64,000 bases of DNA, taken from Paenirhizobium naphthalenivorans (GTDB taxonomy: Bacteria > Pseudomonadota > Alphaproteobacteria > Rhizobiales > Rhizobiaceae). Position 1 is the stretch's first letter. Every line of letters begins with the position of its first letter. Of the stretch, positions 55,708 through 64,000 are shown piece after piece. The position numbers and the translations under genes were made by a program. The stretch is taken from assembly GCF_007992095.1 (NCBI RefSeq), contig NZ_BJZP01000011.1, forward strand, positions 82,787-146,786, read 5' to 3'. The notes beneath the pieces were generated by a model. It saw only the letters and a list, made by a program, of their open reading frames with translations, made no database searches and had not been told where the DNA came from.

Positions 55708-57423
55708 CTATGCCACGCGGATATCGAGCAGCGCGGTACGCTTGTTTTCCATAACCTCGGTGATCGCCGCCTCCAGGGCCGCAGTCAGTTCGCTTCGTTG
55801 CGTCACCTTGCGCGCCCAGGCATTGCTGGCCTCTGCAACCTTGGTGAAGTCGGGGCTCGGAGAAAGGCCGGTAAGCGGCATCTGGTTCGCCTTGGCGGCA
55901 TAGCCATCAGGATAGAGCATGGTCACCGACTGGCGCACCGCACCCCATTCCGCGTTGTTGAGGATCATGATCAGCACCGGGATCTCGCAGGCTTCCATGA
56001 TCTGGTGACAGGCGACGGGATTGGCGAACATGTAGGAGCCATCGCCGAGCGTCGCGACGACGAGACGGTCGGGTTTGGCGAGCTTCATGCCCATGGCGCA
56101 GGGAAGCGACCAGCCGAGACCACCGGAGTGCGGCTCCTGATACCAGGCCTGCGCGTGATCGAGCGTCATCGGCGCAAGCGGGCAGCCGAGTTCGGAAAGA
56201 ACGGTCGCGTGACGCCCGGCAATCGCCTGCGACAGGCTGAGCGAGACAAAAGCCTTGCTCATCACCGGACCGGCCTCGCCTTCGGCCGCGGCGATCGCCT
56301 GCGACCGGACGGCCTGCGAACGCTGTTCGACGGTCTCACGACGGGCCGCCCGGCCTTCCGGGTCTGGATCGCGGCGCGCGCGAAGGGCAGCCAGCAGAGC
56401 GGAGATGCCTGACGACGTCTCGCTGACGATCGACAGATCGGAGCGGAAATTGCGCACCGGAAAGCGGCTGAACAAGGGGTTCGGGCCGAGCTGGATCACC
56501 CTGGCACCGGCCTGCGGGTTCTGCAGGTCGGGTGCCCAGGGGGCGAGCGCGTCGATCACCAGGATGACGTCCGCCTCCGATAGCCACGGCTCCGGATTGG
56601 CGCCGACCGACATCGGATGATCGGTCGGAATGCCGATCTGCGTCGCCCAATAGTGCACGACCGGAATGGCAAAGTCCGAGGCCAGAGCTGAAAGCGCGGC
56701 AAAGCCCTCGGCATCGCCAGCGCCGCGCTGAACGAAGATCACCGGGCGCTTGGCGCCGATCAGCCAGTCGGCCGCTGTATCGATCACGGCGGCGGGCGCG
56801 TCCACCACGGCCGGCGCCATCAAGGGCGTCTCGGCGATCTGTCCGGCATCGATCTGCTCCGACAGAACCTCTCGCGGCAGACTGATGTAGACCGGCCCCT
56901 TCGGCGTGGAATTGGCGATCGCATGGCCACGATCGAGGATCTCGGCGATCTGTTCGGGAAAGCGTAGCTCGTAGTCCCACTTGACCGCCTCGCGCACCAG
57001 TGCGGTCTGGTCACGCATTTCCTGCCCCCAGCCGATCGGCACCGTGCGCGCACCGAAGCGGCCGCGCTCGACGGTCGGTGTGCGGCCGGACATCAACACC
57101 ATCGGCACATGGTCCGTCGCGGCATTGAGCGCACCGATCGCGCCGTTCGCCAATCCGACATTGGTGTGCAGCATGACCACCTGTGCTTTGCCGGAGAGAA
57201 AATAATATCCGTGCGCCATACCGACAGCGGCATGTTCATGCGGGATGGTGATCGCCTGAGGAAGATCGATACCCGATGCGGCGGCCTCGGCAAGCCCCTC
57301 GATGATCGGCGGAAAATCGGTTCCCGAGTTGGCAAAGACGTAGTCGACACCCAAGGTCTTCAACCGGCTGAAAATGACGCTGCCGGCACTAACTTCGCCT
57401 GGCCTTGCATTCCGAGCATCCAA
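55708..57423 (-). CDS. Thiamine-diphosphate-dependent enzyme of the acetolactate synthase / benzoylformate decarboxylase family
   Basis: A 571-residue enzyme with three ThDP domains. The activating Glu is in TIPHEHAAVGMAHGYY. The cofactor motif GDG-N26-NN runs from GDGSYMFANPVACH to ILNNAEWGAVR. FAD-binding features of true acetolactate synthases are weak. The start is TTG (57423) with GGGAGGG seven bases upstream; no in-frame ATG lies nearby. It likely decarboxylates or carboligates a 2-oxo acid. The TRAP genes follow on the same strand, and an IclR gene is divergent, so the unit is a self-contained import and conversion module. Confidence 0.88.
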   Translation of the reverse strand: MDARNARPGEVSAGSVIFSRLKTLGVDYVFANSGTDFPPIIEGLAEAAASGIDLPQAITIPHEHAAVGMAHGYYFLSGKAQVVMLHTNVGLANGAIGALNAATDHVPMVLMSGRTPTVERGRFGARTVPIGWGQEMRDQTALVREAVKWDYELRFPEQIAEILDRGHAIANSTPKGPVYISLPREVLSEQIDAGQIAETPLMAPAVVDAPAAVIDTAADWLIGAKRPVIFVQRGAGDAEGFAALSALASDFAIPVVHYWATQIGIPTDHPMSVGANPEPWLSEADVILVIDALAPWAPDLQNPQAGARVIQLGPNPLFSRFPVRNFRSDLSIVSETSSGISALLAALRARRDPDPEGRAARRETVEQRSQAVRSQAIAAAEGEAGPVMSKAFVSLSLSQAIAGRHATVLSELGCPLAPMTLDHAQAWYQEPHSGGLGWSLPCAMGMKLAKPDRLVVATLGDGSYMFANPVACHQIMEACEIPVLIMILNNAEWGAVRQSVTMLYPDGYAAKANQMPLTGLSPSPDFTKVAEASNAWARKVTQRSELTAALEAAITEVMENKRTALLDIRVA

Positions 57424-57450
57424 AACGCGACCCTCCCAAGCCGGCTTGAC

Positions 57451-57467
57451 ATTTCAATAATTGAAAT
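57451..57467. promoter_or_regulatory. Perfect palindrome ATTTCAAT-A-ATTGAAAT, likely IclR operator
   Basis: An 8+1+8 perfect palindrome lies between the divergent ThDP and IclR genes, and a third half-site (TTTCAAT) follows at 57473-57479. This matches the length and symmetry of IclR-family operators. It overlaps the transcription start region of the ThDP promoter proposed below. Confidence 0.6.
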
Positions 57468-57481
57468 ACAAGTTTCAATAA

Positions 57482-57510
57482 CTATCACATTCTTGAACGT
57501 AGACGTCAAG
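57482..57510 (-). promoter_or_regulatory. Putative promoter of the ThDP/TRAP operon
   Basis: CTTGAC (57510-57505) and TGATAG (57487-57482) on the minus strand are spaced 17 bases, the alphaproteobacterial consensus. The operator lies just downstream, where a bound regulator would block transcription. Confidence 0.5.
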
Positions 57511-57543
57511 CGTCGAGGATTGATGAGTTATTCTAACTAATAA

Positions 57544-58329
57544 ATGAGCAGTAGCGATAGAATGGTCACCCCCACCAACAACTCGATCGTCAAGGCCTTT
57601 GCCATTCTCGACCTGTTCGACGATCAGCGAAACGAGGTCACGACGGCCGACGTCACCGAACTGGTGGGGCTGAACACGATCACCGCCCACCGCTTCCTCA
57701 AGACCCTGCTCTCCGTCGGCGCACTCAGTTCCCCGCGCAAGGGTATCTATCGGCCGGGCGGCAAGCTGATTGAATATGGCGAACGCGCCCGCAGCTCCCG
57801 ACAGCTGGCGCTACAATTGCAGCCCTTCCTCAATTCCCTGGCCAGTGAATCGGGCGAAGGCGCCATGGCCACCACCTTTGACGGCACGGCGATCACCTGC
57901 ATCGCCGCGGCCCATTCCAATAATGCCTATATCTACGGCGCACGCGTCGGCGCCCGTATGGAAGCCTATGCGACGGCAAACGGCAAGCTCTGGCTTGCCT
58001 ATTCGGGCAGGGAAGCGGTCGAATCCTATCTTGAGGCCAATCAGCTGCTGCCCCTGTCGCGCGCGACGCTGGTCGATGGCAATGCACTGCTTGCCGAAAC
58101 AGATGAGATACGCCGGAAAGGCCATGCGGTGAACCATGGCGAACGCGAAGCCGGCCTGAGCGCGATCGCCATGCCGATCTTCGCACCGAACGGCGCCATG
58201 ATCGCCGGCCTCTCGATCTTCGCACCAATAGCCGTTCTCGATCGCGAAACCGAAGAACGTTTTCTCTCGCTGCTGAAAAGAACGAATGTCGCAGCACAAG
58301 CGACACTCTTCCCTGCGTCGGCCGGATAG
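57544..58329 (+). CDS. IclR-family transcriptional regulator
   Basis: A 261-residue regulator with a winged helix-turn-helix at about 15-75 (SIVKAFAILDLFDDQRNEVTTADVTELVGLNTITAHRFLKTL) and an IclR effector domain (ARVGARMEAYATANGKLWLAYS and GEREAGLSAIAMPIFAPNG). Two ATGs are possible, 57544 or 57562; no strong ribosome binding site precedes either. It is divergent from the ThDP/TRAP operon and probably controls it. Confidence 0.9.
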   Translation: MSSSDRMVTPTNNSIVKAFAILDLFDDQRNEVTTADVTELVGLNTITAHRFLKTLLSVGALSSPRKGIYRPGGKLIEYGERARSSRQLALQLQPFLNSLASESGEGAMATTFDGTAITCIAAAHSNNAYIYGARVGARMEAYATANGKLWLAYSGREAVESYLEANQLLPLSRATLVDGNALLAETDEIRRKGHAVNHGEREAGLSAIAMPIFAPNGAMIAGLSIFAPIAVLDRETEERFLSLLKRTNVAAQATLFPASAG

Positions 58330-58429
58330 ACCGCCTCACCTGCCCAGTCAGGTAAGGCGGTCCACGATTGAAATCGGCGCGCTGCTCGTGATAGGGGAGC
58401 TTTTGTCCCTCGACCTCTGAAAGATTGCC

Positions 58430-59125
58430 ATGCTTCCCTGGATCCAGCTCGATTGCGCGCAAATCCCCGGCGGCGGCGGCGAACTGCGCCTCAAACAGCG
58501 CGGCACCGAGTTTTCCATCATGCTCGGCACGAACGAGCTGATGAACAGCCGCCTGAGCGGTTCGGAGGAGGCACTGGCGACGCTGTCATGGGAAAAGATC
58601 AGCCCGCGCAAACGTCCGCACATCCTGATCGGCGGGCTCGGCATGGGCTTCACCCTGCGCGCGGCACTCGCGGTTCTGCCACAGGACGCGCTGGTGACCG
58701 TGGCTGAACTCGTGCCGGAAGTCGTTACCTGGGCCAGAGGACCGATGGCGGAGGTCTTCCAAGGCAGCCTCGACGATCCGCGGGTCAAGGTCCATGTGGG
58801 TGATGTCGGCGCACTGATCAGCGCATCGCGAAACAGCTATGATGCCATCCTTCTCGATGTCGACAACGGTCCGGAAGGCCTGACCCGCGCCGCCAACGAC
58901 GATCTTTATGATTATACCGGCCTGCGCGCGGCCAAAGCAGCGCTTCGGCCGAAGGGCGTGCTCGCTGTCTGGTCCTCCGGCCCCGACCAGGGCTTCACCC
59001 GCCGGCTGCGCGACGTCGGCCTCGCGGTCCAGGAGGAACATATCCGCGCCGGGCGCAATCGCGGTGCGCGGCACGTCATCTGGCTGGCCAGCACCGACGC
59101 ATCCACCGTCGGCGCAAAGCGCTAG
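58430..59125 (+). CDS. Spermidine-synthase-like methyltransferase-fold protein
   Basis: A 231-residue protein of the PABMT/spermidine synthase fold. PHILIGGLGMGFTLRAAL is the nucleotide-binding loop, and VAELVPEVVTWARG and YDAILLDVDNGPEG hold the acidic residues. It is shorter than true spermidine synthases and lacks the N-terminal beta domain, so it probably is a member of the spermine/spermidine synthase domain family of unknown function. Confidence 0.82.
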   Translation: MLPWIQLDCAQIPGGGGELRLKQRGTEFSIMLGTNELMNSRLSGSEEALATLSWEKISPRKRPHILIGGLGMGFTLRAALAVLPQDALVTVAELVPEVVTWARGPMAEVFQGSLDDPRVKVHVGDVGALISASRNSYDAILLDVDNGPEGLTRAANDDLYDYTGLRAAKAALRPKGVLAVWSSGPDQGFTRRLRDVGLAVQEEHIRAGRNRGARHVIWLASTDASTVGAKR

Positions 59126-59188
59126 AAAGGATCCCGGCTCAGCGCTTTCGCCTAACGGCGCAAGGCTGCGATCCGAACCGCCGAGATT

Positions 59189-60178
59189 TCAGCCCCATAG
59201 CGCTGGTTCAGGCACCTGCATGATCGAGCCCACATAGCGGATCGGCGGCACGCGGTCGGCGGCGATCAGCAGCGGGCCATCAAGGTCGGCGAAGCTCGCC
59301 CCTTGCGCCACGAGAAAGGCCGGCGCCATGGCGAGCGAGGTGCCGAGCATGCAGCCGACCATGATGTCGAAGCCGGCGGCCACCGCTGCCTCGCGCATCA
59401 GCAGCGCCTCGGTCAGCCCGCCGGTCTTGTCGAGCTTGATGTTGATCGCATCATATTTGCCAACCAGATGCGCCAAGGACGCGCGATCATGGCAGCTCTC
59501 GTCGGCACAGACCGGCAGCACCCGTTCGATCCCGGCCAGGACATCATCCTGCCCGGCAGGCAACGGCTGCTCGACCAAGGCCACGCCGAGTCGCACCAGT
59601 GCCGGCGCCAGCGCCAGATATTGCGCCACTGTCCAACCCTCGTTGGCGTCAACGATGATACGCGCATTCGGCGCCCCCGCCCGCACCGCCTCGATCCGGC
59701 CGAGGTCATCGTCGGTGCCAAGCTTGACCTTGAGCAGCGGCCGGTCGGCATTTTTCGCGGCGGCCTCACGCATGCTTTCCGGCGTGCCGAGCGAGAGAGT
59801 GAAGGCCGTTTCGATTGGCTTGGGCACGGAAAGCCCGGCCAATTGCCAGACCGGCCTGGCGGCGCGCTTGGCCTCAAGGTCCCATAAGGCACAGTCAAGC
59901 GCATTGCGCGCCGCCCCCGGTGGCAGCCGTGTCTGTAACGCCGCCCGGTCGAGGCCGCGTTCGAGGTCCTCCGCCGTGCCGAGAATCGCCTCGATCACCC
60001 CATCGACGGTTTCGCCGTAGCGCGCATAGGGGACACATTCCCCCTGCCCGACATGAACACCGTCCGACAGGGAGACGGTGACCACGCGGATCTCGGTGCG
60101 CGAACCGCGCGAAATCGTGAACGTGCCGGCGACCGGAAAGACATCCTCGACCACCGTGAGCTTCAGACCATTCGCCAT
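59189..60178 (-). CDS. L-Ala-D/L-Glu-type dipeptide epimerase
   Basis: A 329-residue enolase-superfamily enzyme. The KxK motif is LLKVKLG, the Mg2+ ligands are in [14 protein letters not shown] and CADES, and the opposite catalytic Lys is in [19 protein letters not shown] is typical of the YcjG-like dipeptide epimerases, which recycle murein peptides. Substrate range is inferred from family. Confidence 0.88.
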   Translation of the reverse strand: MANGLKLTVVEDVFPVAGTFTISRGSRTEIRVVTVSLSDGVHVGQGECVPYARYGETVDGVIEAILGTAEDLERGLDRAALQTRLPPGAARNALDCALWDLEAKRAARPVWQLAGLSVPKPIETAFTLSLGTPESMREAAAKNADRPLLKVKLGTDDDLGRIEAVRAGAPNARIIVDANEGWTVAQYLALAPALVRLGVALVEQPLPAGQDDVLAGIERVLPVCADESCHDRASLAHLVGKYDAINIKLDKTGGLTEALLMREAAVAAGFDIMVGCMLGTSLAMAPAFLVAQGASFADLDGPLLIAADRVPPIRYVGSIMQVPEPALWG

Positions 60179-60390
60179 GTTCTACCCGTCTCCTCCGGAC
60201 TTGCGGTCCAGCGCCGCGAATCGCCGCCCCTTGCGTGTTGCGACATTCCTTTCTATATCCGTCAACAAATAGGTCGAGGCCTGAACAGTCCAAGGACTGC
60301 AATCCGCCCAAAGCCACGCCAGCATGCTGGCAATGGCAACAGGGCTTCCCGAACCTCGCCTGCGAACGCATCAGATTGGCGGAAAAGCCC

Positions 60391-61587
60391 GTGAATACGC
60401 TGGATTTTGACAAGAAGCCGGAAGATACGCGCGTCGTCGTTGCCATGTCGGGCGGCGTCGACTCATCGGTCGTGGCCGGATTGCTGAAACGCGAAGGCTA
60501 CGATGTGCTCGGCATCACGCTGCAGCTCTATGACCACGGCGCCGCCGTCCACCGCGCCGGGTCCTGCTGCGCCGGACAGGACATCGACGATGCCCGCCGG
60601 GTCTGCGAAACGCTCGGCATTCCCCATTACGTACTCGACTACGAACAGCGCTTCCGCGACACGGTGATCAACCCGTTCATGGAAAGCTATGTCGCCGGCG
60701 AAACGCCGATCCCTTGCGTCGCCTGCAACCAGACCGTCAAATTCGCCGACCTTCTGGCCACCGCCAAGGAACTCGGCGCCGACGCGCTGGCGACCGGCCA
60801 CTATATCCGCTCCAGATCCGTGCCGCTGCCGAACGATCCGGGACACCGCGCCCTCTTCCGTCCGATCGACAGCGAGCGCGATCAGAGCTACTTCCTGTTC
60901 GCCACGACGCAGGAACAGATCGACTATCTGCGGTTCCCCCTCGGTGGCATGTCCAAGGCCGAGACGCGCAAGCTGGCCGAAGATATGGGCCTCGTCGTCG
61001 CGCAGAAAGCCGATAGCCAGGACATCTGCTTCGTGCCGCAGGGCAAATATGCCGACATCATCACCAAGCTTCGGCCCGATTCGGCCCTCGCCGGCCAAAT
61101 CGTCCATCTCGACGGGCGTGTGCTTGGCACACACGACGGCATCCTGCATTACACGATCGGCCAGCGTAAGGGTCTTGGCGTCGCGACCGGGGAACCGCTC
61201 TATGTCGTCTATCTCGACGCCCGCTCGCGCCGCGTCATCGTCGGCCCTCGGGAAGCGCTGGAGACCCACCGCGTTCACCTGCGCGACATCAACTGGCTGG
61301 GCGATGCCCCGCTGGAAGATATGGCGTGCGACGGCTTTGCCTGTTTCGCCAAAGTCCGCTCTACCCGGCCGCCGACCCCGGCCATGCTGCACGCCGACGA
61401 CGACGGCGTCTACGTCGACCTTGAGATCGGCGAAGCCGGTGTCGCCCCAGGACAGGCCTGCGTCCTCTATTCGGCGCCGGGAGCTGATGCGCGCGTCTAC
61501 GGCGGCGGTTTCATCGACCGTTCCGAGCGCGCAGCAGACGCGGAGACCTTGCTGAAAGCCCTCCTGGCAAGCCCGGCGGCGGCCTGA
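60391..61587 (+). CDS. mnmA: tRNA-uridine 2-sulfurtransferase MnmA
   Basis: A 398-residue enzyme. The PP-loop SGGVDSS is near residue 22, the catalytic Cys is in [14 protein letters not shown] and the second Cys in [14 protein letters not shown]. It thiolates U34 of tRNA for Lys, Glu and Gln. The start is GTG (60391) with a GGCGGA upstream; the longer upstream frame is not protein-like. Confidence 0.95.
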   Translation: MNTLDFDKKPEDTRVVVAMSGGVDSSVVAGLLKREGYDVLGITLQLYDHGAAVHRAGSCCAGQDIDDARRVCETLGIPHYVLDYEQRFRDTVINPFMESYVAGETPIPCVACNQTVKFADLLATAKELGADALATGHYIRSRSVPLPNDPGHRALFRPIDSERDQSYFLFATTQEQIDYLRFPLGGMSKAETRKLAEDMGLVVAQKADSQDICFVPQGKYADIITKLRPDSALAGQIVHLDGRVLGTHDGILHYTIGQRKGLGVATGEPLYVVYLDARSRRVIVGPREALETHRVHLRDINWLGDAPLEDMACDGFACFAKVRSTRPPTPAMLHADDDGVYVDLEIGEAGVAPGQACVLYSAPGADARVYGGGFIDRSERAADAETLLKALLASPAAA

Positions 61588-61609
61588 TCGACCGCCTCGC
61601 GCCAAGTCC

Positions 61610-61629
61610 ACAGAAGCGCTTCTGTTTTT
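61610..61629 (+). terminator. Terminator of mnmA
   Basis: ACAGAAG-CG-CTTCTGT (61610-61625) is followed by TTTT, 23 bases past the mnmA stop. Confidence 0.65.
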
Positions 61630-61642
61630 GCTTCCGTCGCGC

Positions 61643-61672
61643 TTGACACTGGCAGGATCATCGCCTTATAAG
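61643..61672 (+). promoter_or_regulatory. Promoter of tRNA-Met
   Basis: TTGACA (61643-61648), 18 bases, TATAAG (61667-61672), near consensus. The tRNA would start about 50 bases downstream of the -10. Confidence 0.7.
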
Positions 61673-61722
61673 CCGCCCATCGCTTCGGACGGTTCCGCTT
61701 TCGGCAGGCCTTCGCGATGTGT

Positions 61723-61799
61723 GGCGGGGTAGCTCAGGTGGTTAGAGCGTGGGATTCATAACCCCAAGGTCGGCGGTTCAAGTCCGCCTCCCGCTACCA
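61723..61799 (+). tRNA. tRNA-Met (anticodon CAT)
   Basis: A 77-base cloverleaf with encoded CCA. Acceptor stem GGCGGGG/TCCCGCT (G-U at both ends), D arm GCTC..GAGC, anticodon loop TTCATAA, T arm GGCGG-TTCAAGT-CCGCC. The base-paired first position and the anticodon stem without three G-C pairs in a row at the loop fit an elongator rather than an initiator. The 31-39 pair reads A-C. A lysidine-modified tRNA-Ile(CAT) is less likely. Confidence 0.92.
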
Positions 61800-61864
61800 A
61801 CATTCTCATTGAAATGAACGACTTCCAGCACCGCCCATCGGCGCCGCTGCGTGAGCCAGCGTTC

Positions 61865-63187
<1,323 letters not shown>

Positions 63188-63398
63188 TCGCCGGGACTGC
63201 CTTCTGATTAGCGGGCGACCGTTCATAACCCGACACGGCCATGGCGACAATCGCGGCTCACAAGATCCTCGCAACCAGGCAAGTCAGCCAGAAAGCGCTT
63301 ACCACCGGAAAAGGCCCTGGGGTCAGTACCGTTAAGGAACGGAAAACCTTTCATTAAACTTTAAGTAATATCCTTGTGGGCCTAAGTGAGGATAAACG

Positions 63399-63977
63399 AT
63401 GCGTAGCGTAATTGTCGTTGGCCTTCTGTTGGCATTGACTGCTTGTGCGAAACCGCCGAGCCAGACGAGAAATGCCTGTGCGATCTTTGAACAGCGCGAC
63501 GGCTTGTTCAACAATTGGCGGCGCGCGGCCGAAAAGACCGAGCGCGAATACGGCGTGCCTGTGCCGATTCTCATGGCGACGATCTATACCGAATCGGGTT
63601 TCCGCCATAACGCCAAGCCGCCGCGCACCAAACTGCTCGGATTTATCCCGTGGAAGCGCAAGTCAAGCGCTTACGGCTATTCCCAGGCACTCGACGGCAC
63701 CTGGGACCGATATCAGCGCGAAACCGGCCGCTGGAGCGCGCGCCGGACCGATTTCTCCGACGCCATGCAGTTCATCGGCTGGTACCACCGCCAGACGGCG
63801 GCCAAGAACGGCATTGCCCTCAATGACCCCTACCAGCTCTATCTCGCCTATCATTCCGGCCACGCCGGCTATGCACGCGGCAGTTGGCGCAACAACTCCG
63901 AAGCGCTGCAGGGCGCAAAGCGCTTCACCGAAATCACCTATACCTATGCCCGGCAGCTGAAGAGTTGCCCGGACTGA
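63399..63977 (+). CDS. Lipoprotein with transglycosylase SLT-like domain
   Basis: A 192-residue lipoprotein. The lipobox LTAC (Cys16) follows a short signal. The SLT-type catalytic Glu is in MATIYTESGFRHNA, followed by SAYGYSQALDGTW and YLAYHSGHAGYARGSW. It may cut peptidoglycan in the periplasm at the outer or inner membrane. GAGGATAAACG precedes the ATG. The gene ends 23 bases before the window edge. Confidence 0.88.
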   Translation: MRSVIVVGLLLALTACAKPPSQTRNACAIFEQRDGLFNNWRRAAEKTEREYGVPVPILMATIYTESGFRHNAKPPRTKLLGFIPWKRKSSAYGYSQALDGTWDRYQRETGRWSARRTDFSDAMQFIGWYHRQTAAKNGIALNDPYQLYLAYHSGHAGYARGSWRNNSEALQGAKRFTEITYTYARQLKSCPD

Positions 63978-64000
63978 ATTGATCACCGCTGAGCGGACAC

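Overview
The window comes from the chromosome of an alphaproteobacterium of the order Rhizobiales, most likely the Rhizobium/Agrobacterium family. Three things point there: a CtrA-ChpT-SciP cell-cycle cluster beside an EipA (DUF1134) gene, an alphaproteobacterial RpoH, and short rhizobial-type intergenic palindromic repeats. The DNA is GC-rich and densely coding on both strands. I see no prophage, insertion sequence, CRISPR array or rRNA operon. One tRNA is present.

Layout. 1-5.9 kb: the 5' end of an acyl-CoA synthetase, then a complete branched-chain amino acid ABC transporter operon (livHMGF, a small membrane protein, livK) read leftward. 6.6-8.4 kb: an isolated DUF2793 protein with phage-tail character and a LuxR-type regulator. 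8.8-13.8 kb: the cell-cycle block, with sciP, pqiA-like, GNAT, fliJ-like, ctrA, a degenerate receiver, chpT and eipA. Sequences resembling CtrA boxes lie before sciP, before ctrA and between chpT and eipA, and five GANTC sites lie upstream of ctrA. 14-23.6 kb: mostly housekeeping genes (coiled-coil membrane protein, rRNA/tRNA methylase, RluD-like pseudouridine synthase, rpoH, a large acidic membrane protein, purA, an EamA exporter).

23.7-32.1 kb: a catabolic locus. A creatininase-like amidohydrolase and a LysR regulator lie beside a six-gene set: NMT1/THI5-type ABC transporter, cytosine-deaminase-like amidohydrolase, FAD oxidase and flavodoxin-fold oxidoreductase. It looks built to import and degrade a small nitrogenous ring compound of unknown identity. 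32-42.5 kb: mixed metabolic genes (LtrA, Rid-family, PhyH dioxygenase, DadA-like oxidase, ung, DedA, GT21 glycosyltransferase, GMC oxidoreductase with a Tat-exported partner, glyoxalase).

43.2-58.3 kb: a nearly complete 4-hydroxyphenylacetate (homoprotocatechuate) meta-cleavage cluster, hpaR-I-H-G-D-E-F leftward, hpaA, and hpaBC rightward. Its operon promoter carries two copies of a TTAAC-NN-GTTAA palindrome. Next to it is a TRAP transporter with a thiamine-diphosphate enzyme and a divergent IclR regulator, whose intergenic region holds a perfect ATTTCAAT-A-ATTGAAAT palindrome. No hpaX-type permease is present, so the TRAP system may supply an aromatic acid to the pathway. 58.4-64 kb: spermidine-synthase-like protein, dipeptide epimerase, mnmA, tRNA-Met(CAT), a KpsC-like capsule protein and an SLT-domain lipoprotein.

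Functions are assigned by recognising protein families and motifs by eye; no database search was run. Regulatory sites are pattern matches only.
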